Origin: DATFVJ01 sp963851085
GTDB taxonomy: Bacteria > Actinomycetota > Actinomycetes > Streptosporangiales > Streptosporangiaceae
Length of the DNA stretch: 64,000 bases
Direction of reading: 5' to 3'
NCBI GenBank assembly: GCA_963851085.1
Contig: CAWKNX010000021.1
Span: forward strand, 119,830-183,829
The notes beneath the pieces were generated by a model. It was not told where the DNA came from, made no database searches, and saw only the letters and a program-made list of their open reading frames with translations. The stretch's first letter is position 1; each line of letters starts with the position of its first letter. Of the stretch, positions 18,039 through 26,879 are shown piece after piece. A program made the position numbers and the translations under genes.

Positions 18039-19454
18039 ATGATGTTCGGCCAACGGTTGCGGCACCTCCGCCGCGCCCGTGGGCTCACCCTCGCCGAACT
18101 CGGCGAGCGGGTCGGACGCGCACCTTCTGCGCTTTCGCTGCTGGAGAACGGCCGCCGTGAACCAAAGTTCTCCCTGCTCAACGCCCTTGCCGAGGCGCTG
18201 CAGGTCGCACCGTCTGAGCTGCTGAGCCGTGAGCCGCCCAACCGGCGTGCGAAGCTGGAAATCGCGATCGAGGAGGCGCAGCAGGATCCCGCCTTCGCCG
18301 CGCTCGGCCTGCCCCGCCTGAAGGTGGGCGCGCGCGTGCCCAACGACGTCCTCGAGCACCTGGCCGCGCTCCACGCCGAACTGCGCAGACAGCGGACCAG
18401 GCCGACCGCGACACCGGAGGAGGCGCGCGCCGCGAACGCGGTGCTCAGGCAGAAGATGCGGGAGCGCGGTAACTACTTCGCCGCGATCGAGCAGGCGGCC
18501 GGGCAGACCCTGGAGGCGGTCGGCTACCGCGACGGTGCTCTGTCACAGGGCACGATCCTGTCGATCGTCACCAACCATGGCTTCACCGTGCGCTACGTCC
18601 AGGACCTGCCCCGTTCGGTGCGGTCGGTGACCGATCTGCGGAATCGGCGCATCTATGTCAAGCAGGAGTCGATCGGCATGCACACGCCCCGCACGGTCCT
18701 GTTGCAGACGATCGGCCATTTCGTGCTCGGCCACGCCGCGCCCGCGGACTTCGCCGACTTCCTGCGCCAGCGGGTGGAGGCGAACTACTTCGCCGCCGCC
18801 GTGCTCGTCCCGGAGCGGCCCGCCGCGGCATTCCTGCGCGAGGCGATGCAGACGCGCACGGCGTCGGTGGAGGATCTGAGGGACGTGTTCTCCGTCTCTT
18901 ACGAGATGGCGGCGCACAGGTTCACCAACCTCGCCACCCATCACCTGGGGCTGGACTGCCACTTCGTGAAGAACGACGAGGGCGGGATCATCTACAAGGC
19001 CTACGAGAATGACGGGCTCGCGTTCCCCGCCGACTCCTCGGGCGCGATCGAGGGGCAGCGGATGTGCCGCCAGTGGTCCGGCCGCCAGGTGTTCTCGTCG
19101 GCCGACCGGTTCTCGCCGCACTATCAGTACTCCGACACCCCGTCCGGCACGTACTTCTGTGTGGCGCAGATCGACCCGGGCATCCAGCGCGGCTTCGCGA
19201 TCACGCTGGGCGTGACGTATGAGCAGTCGCGCTGGTTCCGTGGCCGCGACACCAGGACGCGGATGGTGTCGGCGTGCCCGTCGCCTGAGTGCTGCCAGCG
19301 GCCGCCGGCCGGGCTCGCCGAGCGCTGGGAGGGCATGGCGTGGCCGTCCGCTCGCGCGCACTCCCACGTCCTATCCGCGCTGCCCACCGGCTCGTTCCCC
19401 GGTGTCGACCAGGGCGATGTGTACGAGTTCCTCGAACGGCACGCGGACGAATGA
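18039..19454 (+). CDS. ramB: RamB-type regulator (XRE HTH plus IrrE-like domain)
   Basis: Cytoplasmic transcription factor of about 470 residues. The N-terminal XRE helix-turn-helix reads FGQRLRHLRRARGLTLAELG, then GRAPSALSLLENGRREP. The middle is an ImmA/IrrE-like domain: QTIGHFVLGH is the position of the HExxH metal site, here degenerate (HFVLGH). A C-terminal short-chain fatty-acyl regulator domain follows, with Cys-rich ACPSPECC near residue 415. RamB family members repress or activate glyoxylate-shunt and acetate genes, matching the divergent aceA. The frame is open from 17964 (other Met at 17979); I prefer ATG 18039 because the HTH starts immediately after it. Confidence 0.88.
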   Translation: MMFGQRLRHLRRARGLTLAELGERVGRAPSALSLLENGRREPKFSLLNALAEALQVAPSELLSREPPNRRAKLEIAIEEAQQDPAFAALGLPRLKVGARVPNDVLEHLAALHAELRRQRTRPTATPEEARAANAVLRQKMRERGNYFAAIEQAAGQTLEAVGYRDGALSQGTILSIVTNHGFTVRYVQDLPRSVRSVTDLRNRRIYVKQESIGMHTPRTVLLQTIGHFVLGHAAPADFADFLRQRVEANYFAAAVLVPERPAAAFLREAMQTRTASVEDLRDVFSVSYEMAAHRFTNLATHHLGLDCHFVKNDEGGIIYKAYENDGLAFPADSSGAIEGQRMCRQWSGRQVFSSADRFSPHYQYSDTPSGTYFCVAQIDPGIQRGFAITLGVTYEQSRWFRGRDTRTRMVSACPSPECCQRPPAGLAERWEGMAWPSARAHSHVLSALPTGSFPGVDQGDVYEFLERHADE

Positions 19455-19553
19455 CCCGCAGGAAATTGTCACAAGCCCGAAACGTTCGGGGAACCAGACC
19501 GTATTTAACTGGCGGTATGAATCGGATGGTGATACCTGGCGAGGGGGGAGCGA

Positions 19554-20522
19554 GTGCTGCCTGAGGTCAGGGCCTGGCTGCGCGACGCCACGTCCGCCGC
19601 GGCGGACTGGCATGCGCCCGCGCTCGCGGCCGCCAAGGGAACGGCCCGTATCAGCGTGGTGCTTCCCGCATACAACGAGGGCCGGACTGTGGGCACCATC
19701 GTGGCCGCGATCCGTGCCTCACTGATGCAGGCATATCCGCTGGTCGATGAGATCGTGGTGATCGACTCACGCTCCACCGACGACACGGCGCGGGTGGCAG
19801 CCGCGGCGGGCGCGCGGGTCTTCGCCCAGGACGAGGTGCTCGCGCACCTGCGGCCAGAGTCGGGCAAGGGCGAGGCATTGTGGAAGTCCCTCGCCGTGAC
19901 CACGGGCGACCTGATCGTCTTCCTCGACGCGGACGTGCGGAACTTCTCGCCGTCGTTCGTCACCGGCATGCTCGGGCCGCTGCTCGCTGATCCCGACGTC
20001 AGCTTCGTGAAGGGCAGCTATGACCGCCCGCTCGCGGGCACTCGCGACAGCGGTGGCCGGGTCACCGAACTCGTCGCGCGCCCGCTGCTGAACCTGCACT
20101 GGCCGCTGCTCGCCGGGTTCGTCCAGCCGCTCTCCGGTGAGTACGCATCGCGCCGCGCCGTGCTCGAGCGCGTGCCCTTCGTCACCGGTTACGGAGTCGA
20201 GTTCGGGCTGCTCGTCGATCTGCTCGAGGCGCACGGGCTGGCCGCGATGGCGCAGGTCGATCTGGGCGTCAGGGTGCACAAGCATCAAGGCACGGCGGCG
20301 CTCGGCCGGATGGCGAGCCAGATCATGCTCACCGCCTGGTCGCGGCTGGAGCGCCACGGCCTGATCGTGGCCAGCGAGGAGCCTGTCCCGGTCCTCGCCC
20401 AGTTCCGCAGGGACGCGAGCGGGCACCACGCCGACGTCAGGGACGTCTCGGTGGCGCAGCGGCCGCCGATGATCGAGGTCCAGGGGTATCCGGCCGGCCG
20501 CATGCTCGCCGCCGACGCCTGA
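19554..20522 (+). CDS. gpgS: Glucosyl-3-phosphoglycerate synthase
   Basis: GT81 glycosyltransferase transferring glucose from NDP-glucose to 3-phosphoglycerate, the first step to glucosylglycerate and methylglucose lipopolysaccharides. The GT-A fold is visible: SVVLPAYNEGRTVG, VVIDSRSTDD, and the metal-binding DADV in IVFLDADVRNF. Family-specific stretches follow: GGRVTELVARPLLNL, QPLSGEYASRR, VTGYGVEFGLLVDLLE and VDLGVRVHKHQG. The 322-residue length is normal. GTG 19554 has a strong GGGGGGAG site just upstream. It stands alone, about 100 bp after ramB and 250 bp before the acyl-CoA dehydrogenase gene. Confidence 0.92.
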   Translation: MLPEVRAWLRDATSAAADWHAPALAAAKGTARISVVLPAYNEGRTVGTIVAAIRASLMQAYPLVDEIVVIDSRSTDDTARVAAAAGARVFAQDEVLAHLRPESGKGEALWKSLAVTTGDLIVFLDADVRNFSPSFVTGMLGPLLADPDVSFVKGSYDRPLAGTRDSGGRVTELVARPLLNLHWPLLAGFVQPLSGEYASRRAVLERVPFVTGYGVEFGLLVDLLEAHGLAAMAQVDLGVRVHKHQGTAALGRMASQIMLTAWSRLERHGLIVASEEPVPVLAQFRRDASGHHADVRDVSVAQRPPMIEVQGYPAGRMLAADA

Positions 20523-20691
20523 CTTCGCCCCGGGCTGGCCCTGCCCACGCGCGTGTCAGCGGCAGGGAACGGCGCGGCCCGCGTGAGCCGTTACGGATCA
20601 ATCAACCGCCACGGATCTGTATCGGCCTGCCAATGCGGAGCCGGGGATCTGCCGCCCCGGATCTGGTCACGCAACGGGTGTAGCGCTAGTA

Positions 20692-20705
20692 TTACTTGTC
20701 AGTAA
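20692..20705. promoter_or_regulatory. Palindromic operator candidate
   Basis: TTACT-TGTC-AGTAA forms a 5-bp inverted repeat with a 4-nt centre, 67 bp upstream of the acyl-CoA dehydrogenase start and next to TAGTAT, a possible -10 element. The form resembles operators of TetR-type fatty-acid regulators. There is no direct evidence for the binding protein. Confidence 0.4.
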
Positions 20706-20771
20706 CATGGCCTTCGGCGCCCGCCCGTTCGCGCCCTGTGGCACCGCACCCCCAGGTCACCGAGGAGCGTC

Positions 20772-22007
20772 ATGAGTACAGACACCGAGACCGTAGCGCC
20801 GTTCTCGCTCGAACTCAGCGAGGATGTCCGCGAAATGCGCGACTGGGTGCATGAGTTCGCGACGAACGTCATCAGGCCGGCGGCGGCCGAATGGGACGAG
20901 CGGGAGGAGACCCCATGGCCGGTCCTCGAAGAGGCGTCCAAGGTCGGCCTCTATGCGCTCGACTTCTTCGCGCAGCAGTCGCTTGAGCCGACAGGCCTTG
21001 GCATTCCCGTCGCGTTCGAGGAGCTGTTCTGGGCCGACGCGGGGATCGGCCTGGCGTTGGTCGGGTCCACGCTCGCGGCGCTTTCCGTCGTCGCCAACGG
21101 GACGCACGAGCAGATCGCCGAGTGGCTGCCGCAGATGTTCGGCGAGGCGGGCGACGTGAAGCTCGGCGCGTTCTGCGCGTCGGAGACCGATGCGGGCAGC
21201 GACATCGGGGCCATCCGCGCCCGGGCCGTCTATGACGAGGCCAAAGACCAATGGGTGCTGAACGGCACCAAGACCTGGGTGACCAACGGCGGCATCGCCA
21301 ACGTGCACGTCGTGGTGGCGTCGGTCGTGGCGGAACTTGGCAGCCGCGGGCAGGCCAGTTTCATCGTGCCGCCGGCCACGCCCGGCCTCAGCCAGGGACA
21401 GAAGATCCGCAAGCACGGCATCCGTGCCTCGCACACCGCCGAGGTCATCCTCGATGAGGTCCGGGTGCCCGGCCGGTGCCTGGTCGGCGGCAAGGAGCGT
21501 TTCGACGAAAGGCTCGCGCGCGCCCGCGAGGGCGTGCGCAACGGCGAGCAGGCGGCTATGAAAACGTTTGAGGCGTCGCGGCCGAGCGTTGCGGCGATGG
21601 CCGTCGGCGTCGCACGCGCGGCGTACGAATACGCACGCGACTATTCGAGAGACCGGGTCCAGTTCGGCCGGCCGATCGGCAGGAACCAGGCTGTCGCGTT
21701 CATGCTCGCGGACATGAAGACGCAGGTCGACGCAGCCAGGCTGCTGGTGTGGCGGGCCGCATGGATGGCGCGCACGGGCAAGCCGTTCGACAGCGCTGAG
21801 GGCTCGATGTCGAAGCTGGTCGCGGGGGAGGTGGCGGTCAGGGTGACCGAGCAGGCGATCCAGATCCTCGGCGGCAACGGCTACACGCGCGATTTCCCCG
21901 TGGAACGCTGGCACCGGGACGCGAAGATCTTCACGATCTTCGAGGGCACCTCGGAGATCCAGCGGCTGATCATCGGCCGCGCGGTCACCGGCCTGGACGT
22001 CCGTTAG
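20772..22007 (+). CDS. Acyl-CoA dehydrogenase
   Basis: FAD-dependent enzyme introducing an alpha,beta double bond into acyl-CoA. It has 411 residues, the usual size. Visible motifs: FCASETDAGSDIGAIRARAV (FAD/substrate-binding loop), WVLNGTKTWVTNGGIA, KHGIRASHTAEVILDEVRVP, RVQFGRPIGRNQAVAFMLAD and, near the C-terminus, QILGGNGYTRDFPVERWHRD followed by IFEGTSEIQRL with the catalytic-base Glu position. ATG 20772 has AGGAG 5 nt upstream. The N-terminal half is typical of the medium/short-chain class; the exact substrate cannot be assigned. The gene is monocistronic with a palindromic operator candidate upstream. Confidence 0.92.
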   Translation: MSTDTETVAPFSLELSEDVREMRDWVHEFATNVIRPAAAEWDEREETPWPVLEEASKVGLYALDFFAQQSLEPTGLGIPVAFEELFWADAGIGLALVGSTLAALSVVANGTHEQIAEWLPQMFGEAGDVKLGAFCASETDAGSDIGAIRARAVYDEAKDQWVLNGTKTWVTNGGIANVHVVVASVVAELGSRGQASFIVPPATPGLSQGQKIRKHGIRASHTAEVILDEVRVPGRCLVGGKERFDERLARAREGVRNGEQAAMKTFEASRPSVAAMAVGVARAAYEYARDYSRDRVQFGRPIGRNQAVAFMLADMKTQVDAARLLVWRAAWMARTGKPFDSAEGSMSKLVAGEVAVRVTEQAIQILGGNGYTRDFPVERWHRDAKIFTIFEGTSEIQRLIIGRAVTGLDVR

Positions 22008-22296
22008 TTCCGGCTGTATCCGAGGGGTGCTGGGCACGCGCCTGGTGCCGCCGCAAGGGTCATGACCAAGGCGGCCGGACGCATACACGTTCGCTCGCGG
22101 GGTAGCGAGCCTGGCGCCGTTTGATGCTCGCTTCCGCGCGGAACGCCTGTGGTCCCTTTACAGGCCACTAGCCGCTCAGGTATGTGTGATCTTCGTGGCG
22201 GCGGGAAGCGTCATGTGGGGATGTCGGCGAGCGATACGGACGGAACTGTGGCAGAGAACGCGGTCATCTGGAGCCGCTCCGCACCGGCGCCGCACC

Positions 22297-24902
22297 GTGC
22301 GTGAGGCGGGGGCAGCGCAGCCCGTCTCCACGTACCGGTTGCAGCTCAGGCGTGGCTTCGGCTTCGCGGAAGCCGCTGCGATCGCGGACTACCTCACCGC
22401 GCTCGGAGTGACCCACGTCTACCTGTCGCCGATCTTGCAGGCCGTACCAGGCTCGTCGCACGGATACGACGTGGTCGACCACTCACGTATTTCCGCCGAC
22501 CTCGGCGGTGCGGCCGCGTTCCGTGCCATGGTCGAGCGCTTCCACAGCCAGGGTCTGGGTGTGATCGTCGATATCGTGCCCAACCACATGGCGATCCCGG
22601 TGCCCGAGTCGCTCAACCGGCAGTTGTGGTCGGTCCTGCGTGAGGGGACGAGCTCGCCCTATGCGCACTGGTTCGACATCGACTGGCCGGCGCAGGGCAA
22701 CCGGATGCTGCTGCCCATCCTGGCCGGGCCGATCGGGCACTGCTTCACCGATCTTGCCATCGAGCGCTCGGCCGGCGAGCCGGTGCTCCGCTACCGCGAC
22801 CACGTGCTTCCGATCCGCCCGGGCACCGCCGGCCTGCCGCTGCACGACCTGGTCCGCGGCCAGCACTACCAGCTCGCGTACTGGCGAGTCGGCGCGGCCG
22901 AGCTGAACTGGCGGCGGTTCTTCGACATCACGTCGCTCATCGCGATCCGGGTCGAAGACGAAGGCGTATTCACCGCCACGCACGATCTTCTGATCAGCCT
23001 GGTCACCGAGGGGCTCATCGACGGCCTGCGGGTAGATCATCCCGACGGGCTGACCGACCCACGAGGCTACCTGCGGCGGCTGGCCGAGGCCACCGGCGGC
23101 ACCGGCGTCCGGTCCGGGGGGTCGCCCCCCCGGGCCGGCATCTGGGTGGCCACCGAGAAGATCCTCACCGGGACCGAGGAGCTGCCATCGGACTGGCAGT
23201 GCGCGGGCACGACCGGTTACGACACGCTCGGCGTCGTCGGTGGCCTCTCCATCGACCCGGAGGCCCGCGAGCCGCTCACCGAGACGTACGAGCGATTCAC
23301 CCGGATACTTGACGGCCCTGGGGGCCGGTCGGATGCGGTGGTGAGCGGGTCACCACCGGCTGCGCGGGGACCGCGGGGGTCGGCTCATCCATGGGAATCA
23401 GAGCAGCACAGCGGCTTCGCCGACGTGGCACAGGCCGCGAAACGTGACACTGCCGCCCGCGGTTTCGCGGCCGAGCTGTCCAGGCTTATCCGGTTGCTCG
23501 ACCCGGCGGAGGTGCCTGAGATCGCTGGATTCGGCGCGGCGGACCTGCGCTCGGTGCTTGTCGAACTGCTCGCCGCGTTCCCCGTGTACCGTGCGTACGT
23601 CGTGCCGGGCGAACCCCCGCCTGAGACATCCGTTGCGATCGTGCGGGATGCCGCCGCGGCTGCTCGCCGTAGTCTTCCCGCCCGCCTGCACACCGCGCTC
23701 GATGCCGTCTGCGGTCTGGTGCTCGGCAACGGTGATTGTGCGGATACACATCCATCCCGGGCTGAGTTCGCCGTGCGGTTCCAGCAGACGTGCGGGCCTG
23801 TGATGGCCAAGGGCGTCGAGGACACCGCCTTTTACCGCTGGTCGCGGCTGGTCGCGCTGAACGAGGTCGGCGGCGAGCCAGACAGGTTCGGGGTCAGCCC
23901 CGCGGACTTCCACGCCACCGCTTGCCGTCTGGCCCGGGACTGGCCCGCGACCATGACCACGCTTTCCACGCACGACACCAAACGCCAGGAGGACGTGCGG
24001 GCTCGGCTGTCCGCGCTCACCGAGTCGCCGCAAGCGTGGGCGCGGGAGGTGACGCAGTGGCACGAGCGCGCCGTCAGCCTCAGCGGCGGGCGGGCGCCCG
24101 AGCCTGACACCGAGTATCTGATGTGGCAGACCCTTGTCGGCGCGTGGCCGATCGAGCGCGACCGTCTTGCCGGGTACCTTACGAAGGCGATGCGGGAGGC
24201 GAAGACCCGGACGTCCTGGACCGATCCTGACACCGGCTACGAGTCGGCGGTGCTCGCATTCGCCGACGGGGTGCTCGGGGACCCAGAACTGACCGGGCGC
24301 ATCGCCGGGTTCGTCGCCCTGATCGCGCCTGACGCACGGGTGAACTCGCTCGGTGCAAAGCTCGTGCAGCTCACGATGCCCGGCGTGGCCGATGTCTATC
24401 AGGGCTGCGAGCTGACCGGGTACTCGCTGGTGGATCCCGACAACCGGCGGCTGGTGGATTACGCACGCCGACGTCTGATGCTGGCCGCGCTCGACGTGGA
24501 GCAGGGGGATCCACCGGACTCAGGCACGGACTCGAGCCTGGACGCGGAGAAGCTGCTCGTAACCTCCCGTACGCTGCGGCTGCGCCGCGATCATCCGGAG
24601 TGGTTCGCTGGGAGTTATACGCCGCTGCGTGCGGAAGGCCCCGCGGCGCAGCATGCGGTCGCGTTCGCTCGCGGCGGCGGCGCTGTCGCCTTCGCCACCC
24701 GGCTGCCAGCCGGGCTGCGGCGAATCGGCGGCTGGGCGGATACGGTGCTACCGCTGCCCGAGGGCCGCTGGCGCGACGTGCTGACCGGTGCAGCTCAGCC
24801 GGCCCGCACCTACTGCTCTCGACGCTGGCGCAGCGGCTGCCGGTGGCGCTGCTCGCCCGGGAGGGAACCGGTTTTCCCAGGGAAAGGACTGCTGCCTGGT
24901 GA
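22297..24902 (+). CDS. treY: Malto-oligosyltrehalose synthase, frameshifted near C-terminus
   Basis: GH13 enzyme isomerising the reducing-end alpha-1,4 bond of malto-oligosaccharides to alpha,alpha-1,1, the first step of the TreY/TreZ trehalose route. GTG 22297 is the likely start because STYRLQLRRGFGFAEAAAI follows within 10 residues; the frame is open from 22186. Catalytic motifs: VDIVPNHMAIP, nucleophile Asp in GLRVDHPDGL (about 247), acid Glu in VATEKIL (about 287) and LSTHDTKRQEDVRARL. A short palindromic repeat is inserted in-frame just before VATEKIL (23.11-23.14 kb). The last 35 residues (LLLSTLAQRLPVALLARE) are in another frame after an indel near 24790. The stop at 24900 overlaps the treZ start. 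Confidence 0.9.
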
Positions 24903-26650
24903 GTATGTTCCACGTCTGGGCGCCTGCTGCTGGACAGGTCGACGTCGAGGTAGCGGGGGAGCGGCACCCGATGATGCCACGCGATCACGCCGCGTCCGAA
25001 CCGGGCGGCTGGTGGGAGCTCGATGTGCCTGACATTGTCGACGGCGCCGACTACGCGTTCCGGCTGGACGGCGGGGATCCGCTGCCGGATCCACGTTCCC
25101 CGCGGCAGCCGTTCGGGATCAATGGGCCAAGCCGTGTCTACGATCACTCCGCCTTCCGCTGGACCGACAGTGGCTGGCGGGGCGGCCCATTGCACGGATC
25201 GGTTATCTATGAGTTGCATGTCGGCACGTTCACGCCAGCGGGCACGCTGGACGCCGCGATCGGGCGGCTCGACCATCTCCGCGACCTCGGCGTGGACACG
25301 GTCGAGCTGATGCCGGTGGCCGCGTTCCCCGGCCGCCATGGCTGGGGCTACGACGGGACGAACCTCTGGGCGGTGCACGAGCCGTACGGCGGACCGGACG
25401 CCCTGAAGCGGTTCGTGGACGCCTGCCACGCGCACCGCCTTGCCGTCATCCTCGACGTCGTGTACAACCACGTCGGCGCCGGCAACATGCTCGCCGCGTT
25501 CGGGCCGTACTTCACCGACGCGCACGTGACGCCGTGGGGTCTCGCGGTGAACATGGACCAGCCGGGTTCGGACGAAGTGCGGGCGTTCCTGATCGAGAAC
25601 GCGCTGATGTGGCTGCGGGACTACCATGCCGACGGGTTACGACTGGATGCCGTGCACGCGATAGAAGACCATCGGGCCCTGCATTTCCTCGAACAGCTCG
25701 CGGGTGAGGTGCACGTGCTCGCCGCGCTGCTCAATCGCGAACTTGTCCTCATCGCCGAGTCCGACGCCAACGATCCGCGCCTGGTCACCTCGCGGGAGGC
25801 GGGCGGTTACGGGCTGGCCGCCCAGTGGAGTGACGACTTCCACCATGCGCTGCACGCGGCGATCACGGGGGAACGGCAGGGCTACTACCGCGACTTCGGC
25901 TCGCTAGCGGCGCTTGCGAAGACGCTTACCAGGGTGTTCTTCCACGACGGTGTCTGGTCAACCTTCCGCGGCCGCACGCACGGGCGGCAGGTGGACGTGT
26001 TCCGCATCCCGGCCTACCGGTTCGTCGGTTACCTGCAAGATCATGACCAGATCGGCAACCGGGCCGTTGGTGACCGGATCTCCGCCACCCTGTCAGCGGA
26101 GCTGATCAAGGTTGGCGCGGGGCTGGTCCTGACCGCTCCGTATACGCCGATGTTGTTCATGGGGGAGGAGTGGGGCGCGGACACCCCGTGGCAGTACTTC
26201 ACCGATCACGGCGACCCCGGTCTCGCGAGGGCTGTCGCGGACGGGCGCCGTGCGGAGCTCGCCGCGCACGGCTGGGCTGCGGGTGAGGTCCCCGACCCGC
26301 AGGACGAAGCGACCTTCCTGCACTCCAGACTCGACTGGTCGGAACTTGAAAAGGCGCAGCACCGTGAGCTCCTCGAGTGGTACCGGCAGCTGATCGCGTT
26401 GCGCCGTGGATGGCCAGAGCTCACCGACCCACGTCTCGACCGGGTGCGGGTCGCCTATGACGAGGGCGAGCGCTGGCTGTTGGTCACGCGAGGGCGGCTG
26501 CGCATCGTGGCCAGCCTGGGTCAGGGCAGCGTGCGGGTGCCGCTTGACAGGCCTGGCGGCACGCTCCTGGCCACGTCCAGCCCCGGAGTCGTAATCAAGC
26601 GAGACGCGGTCACCATGCCCGGCACCGCCTTCGCAATCTTCGAAACCTGA
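24899..26650 (+). CDS. treZ: Malto-oligosyltrehalose trehalohydrolase
   Basis: GH13 enzyme releasing trehalose from maltooligosyltrehalose. The 583-residue protein starts at GTG 24899 (overlapping the treY TGA) or ATG 24905. Domains: an N-terminal CBM48-like beta domain (FHVWAPAAGQVDVEV), then the TIM barrel with HGWGYDGTNLWAVHEPYGG, DVVYNHVGAGN, nucleophile Asp250 in DGLRLDAVHAI, acid Glu287 in LIAESDANDPR, and LQDHDQIGNRA. A C-terminal beta domain follows. Length and motifs are complete. Trehalose would serve as an osmolyte and a reserve. It is followed by a repetitive 230-bp intergenic region. Confidence 0.95.
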   Translation: MSMFHVWAPAAGQVDVEVAGERHPMMPRDHAASEPGGWWELDVPDIVDGADYAFRLDGGDPLPDPRSPRQPFGINGPSRVYDHSAFRWTDSGWRGGPLHGSVIYELHVGTFTPAGTLDAAIGRLDHLRDLGVDTVELMPVAAFPGRHGWGYDGTNLWAVHEPYGGPDALKRFVDACHAHRLAVILDVVYNHVGAGNMLAAFGPYFTDAHVTPWGLAVNMDQPGSDEVRAFLIENALMWLRDYHADGLRLDAVHAIEDHRALHFLEQLAGEVHVLAALLNRELVLIAESDANDPRLVTSREAGGYGLAAQWSDDFHHALHAAITGERQGYYRDFGSLAALAKTLTRVFFHDGVWSTFRGRTHGRQVDVFRIPAYRFVGYLQDHDQIGNRAVGDRISATLSAELIKVGAGLVLTAPYTPMLFMGEEWGADTPWQYFTDHGDPGLARAVADGRRAELAAHGWAAGEVPDPQDEATFLHSRLDWSELEKAQHRELLEWYRQLIALRRGWPELTDPRLDRVRVAYDEGERWLLVTRGRLRIVASLGQGSVRVPLDRPGGTLLATSSPGVVIKRDAVTMPGTAFAIFET

Positions 26651-26714
26651 GTCGGTGCCGGTGCAATGGGAGAAGCCGGGCCCCCGGATCGCCACGGCGA
26701 GTTGCCGCCAAGCT

Positions 26715-26852
26715 GAGTTGCGGGCCGCGGGTTCCGGGCGAGCCGGGTTGCGGGCGAGCCGTGTTGCGGGCGGGCCAAGTTGCGGGCCGAGCGGGTTGCG
26801 GGCGAGCCGGGTTGCGGGCCGAGCGGGTTGCGGGCGAGCCGGGTTGCGGGCC
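26715..26852. repeat. Tandem about 16-bp repeat (GAGCCGGGTTGCGGGC)
   Basis: Roughly nine degenerate copies of a 14-16-bp unit alternating GAGCCGGGTTGCGGGC and CGAGCGGGTTGCGGGC between the convergent treZ and DUF222/HNH genes. The regular unit implies expansion by slippage. I see no gene in 26651-26879. Confidence 0.85.
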
Positions 26853-26879
26853 GAACGGTGATATGGCGGCTCGGCGCCG

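Noticed and set aside
20757..22088. 443-codon minus-strand frame opposite the acyl-CoA dehydrogenase
   Set aside because: Shadow; the dehydrogenase on the plus strand is complete and motif-rich.
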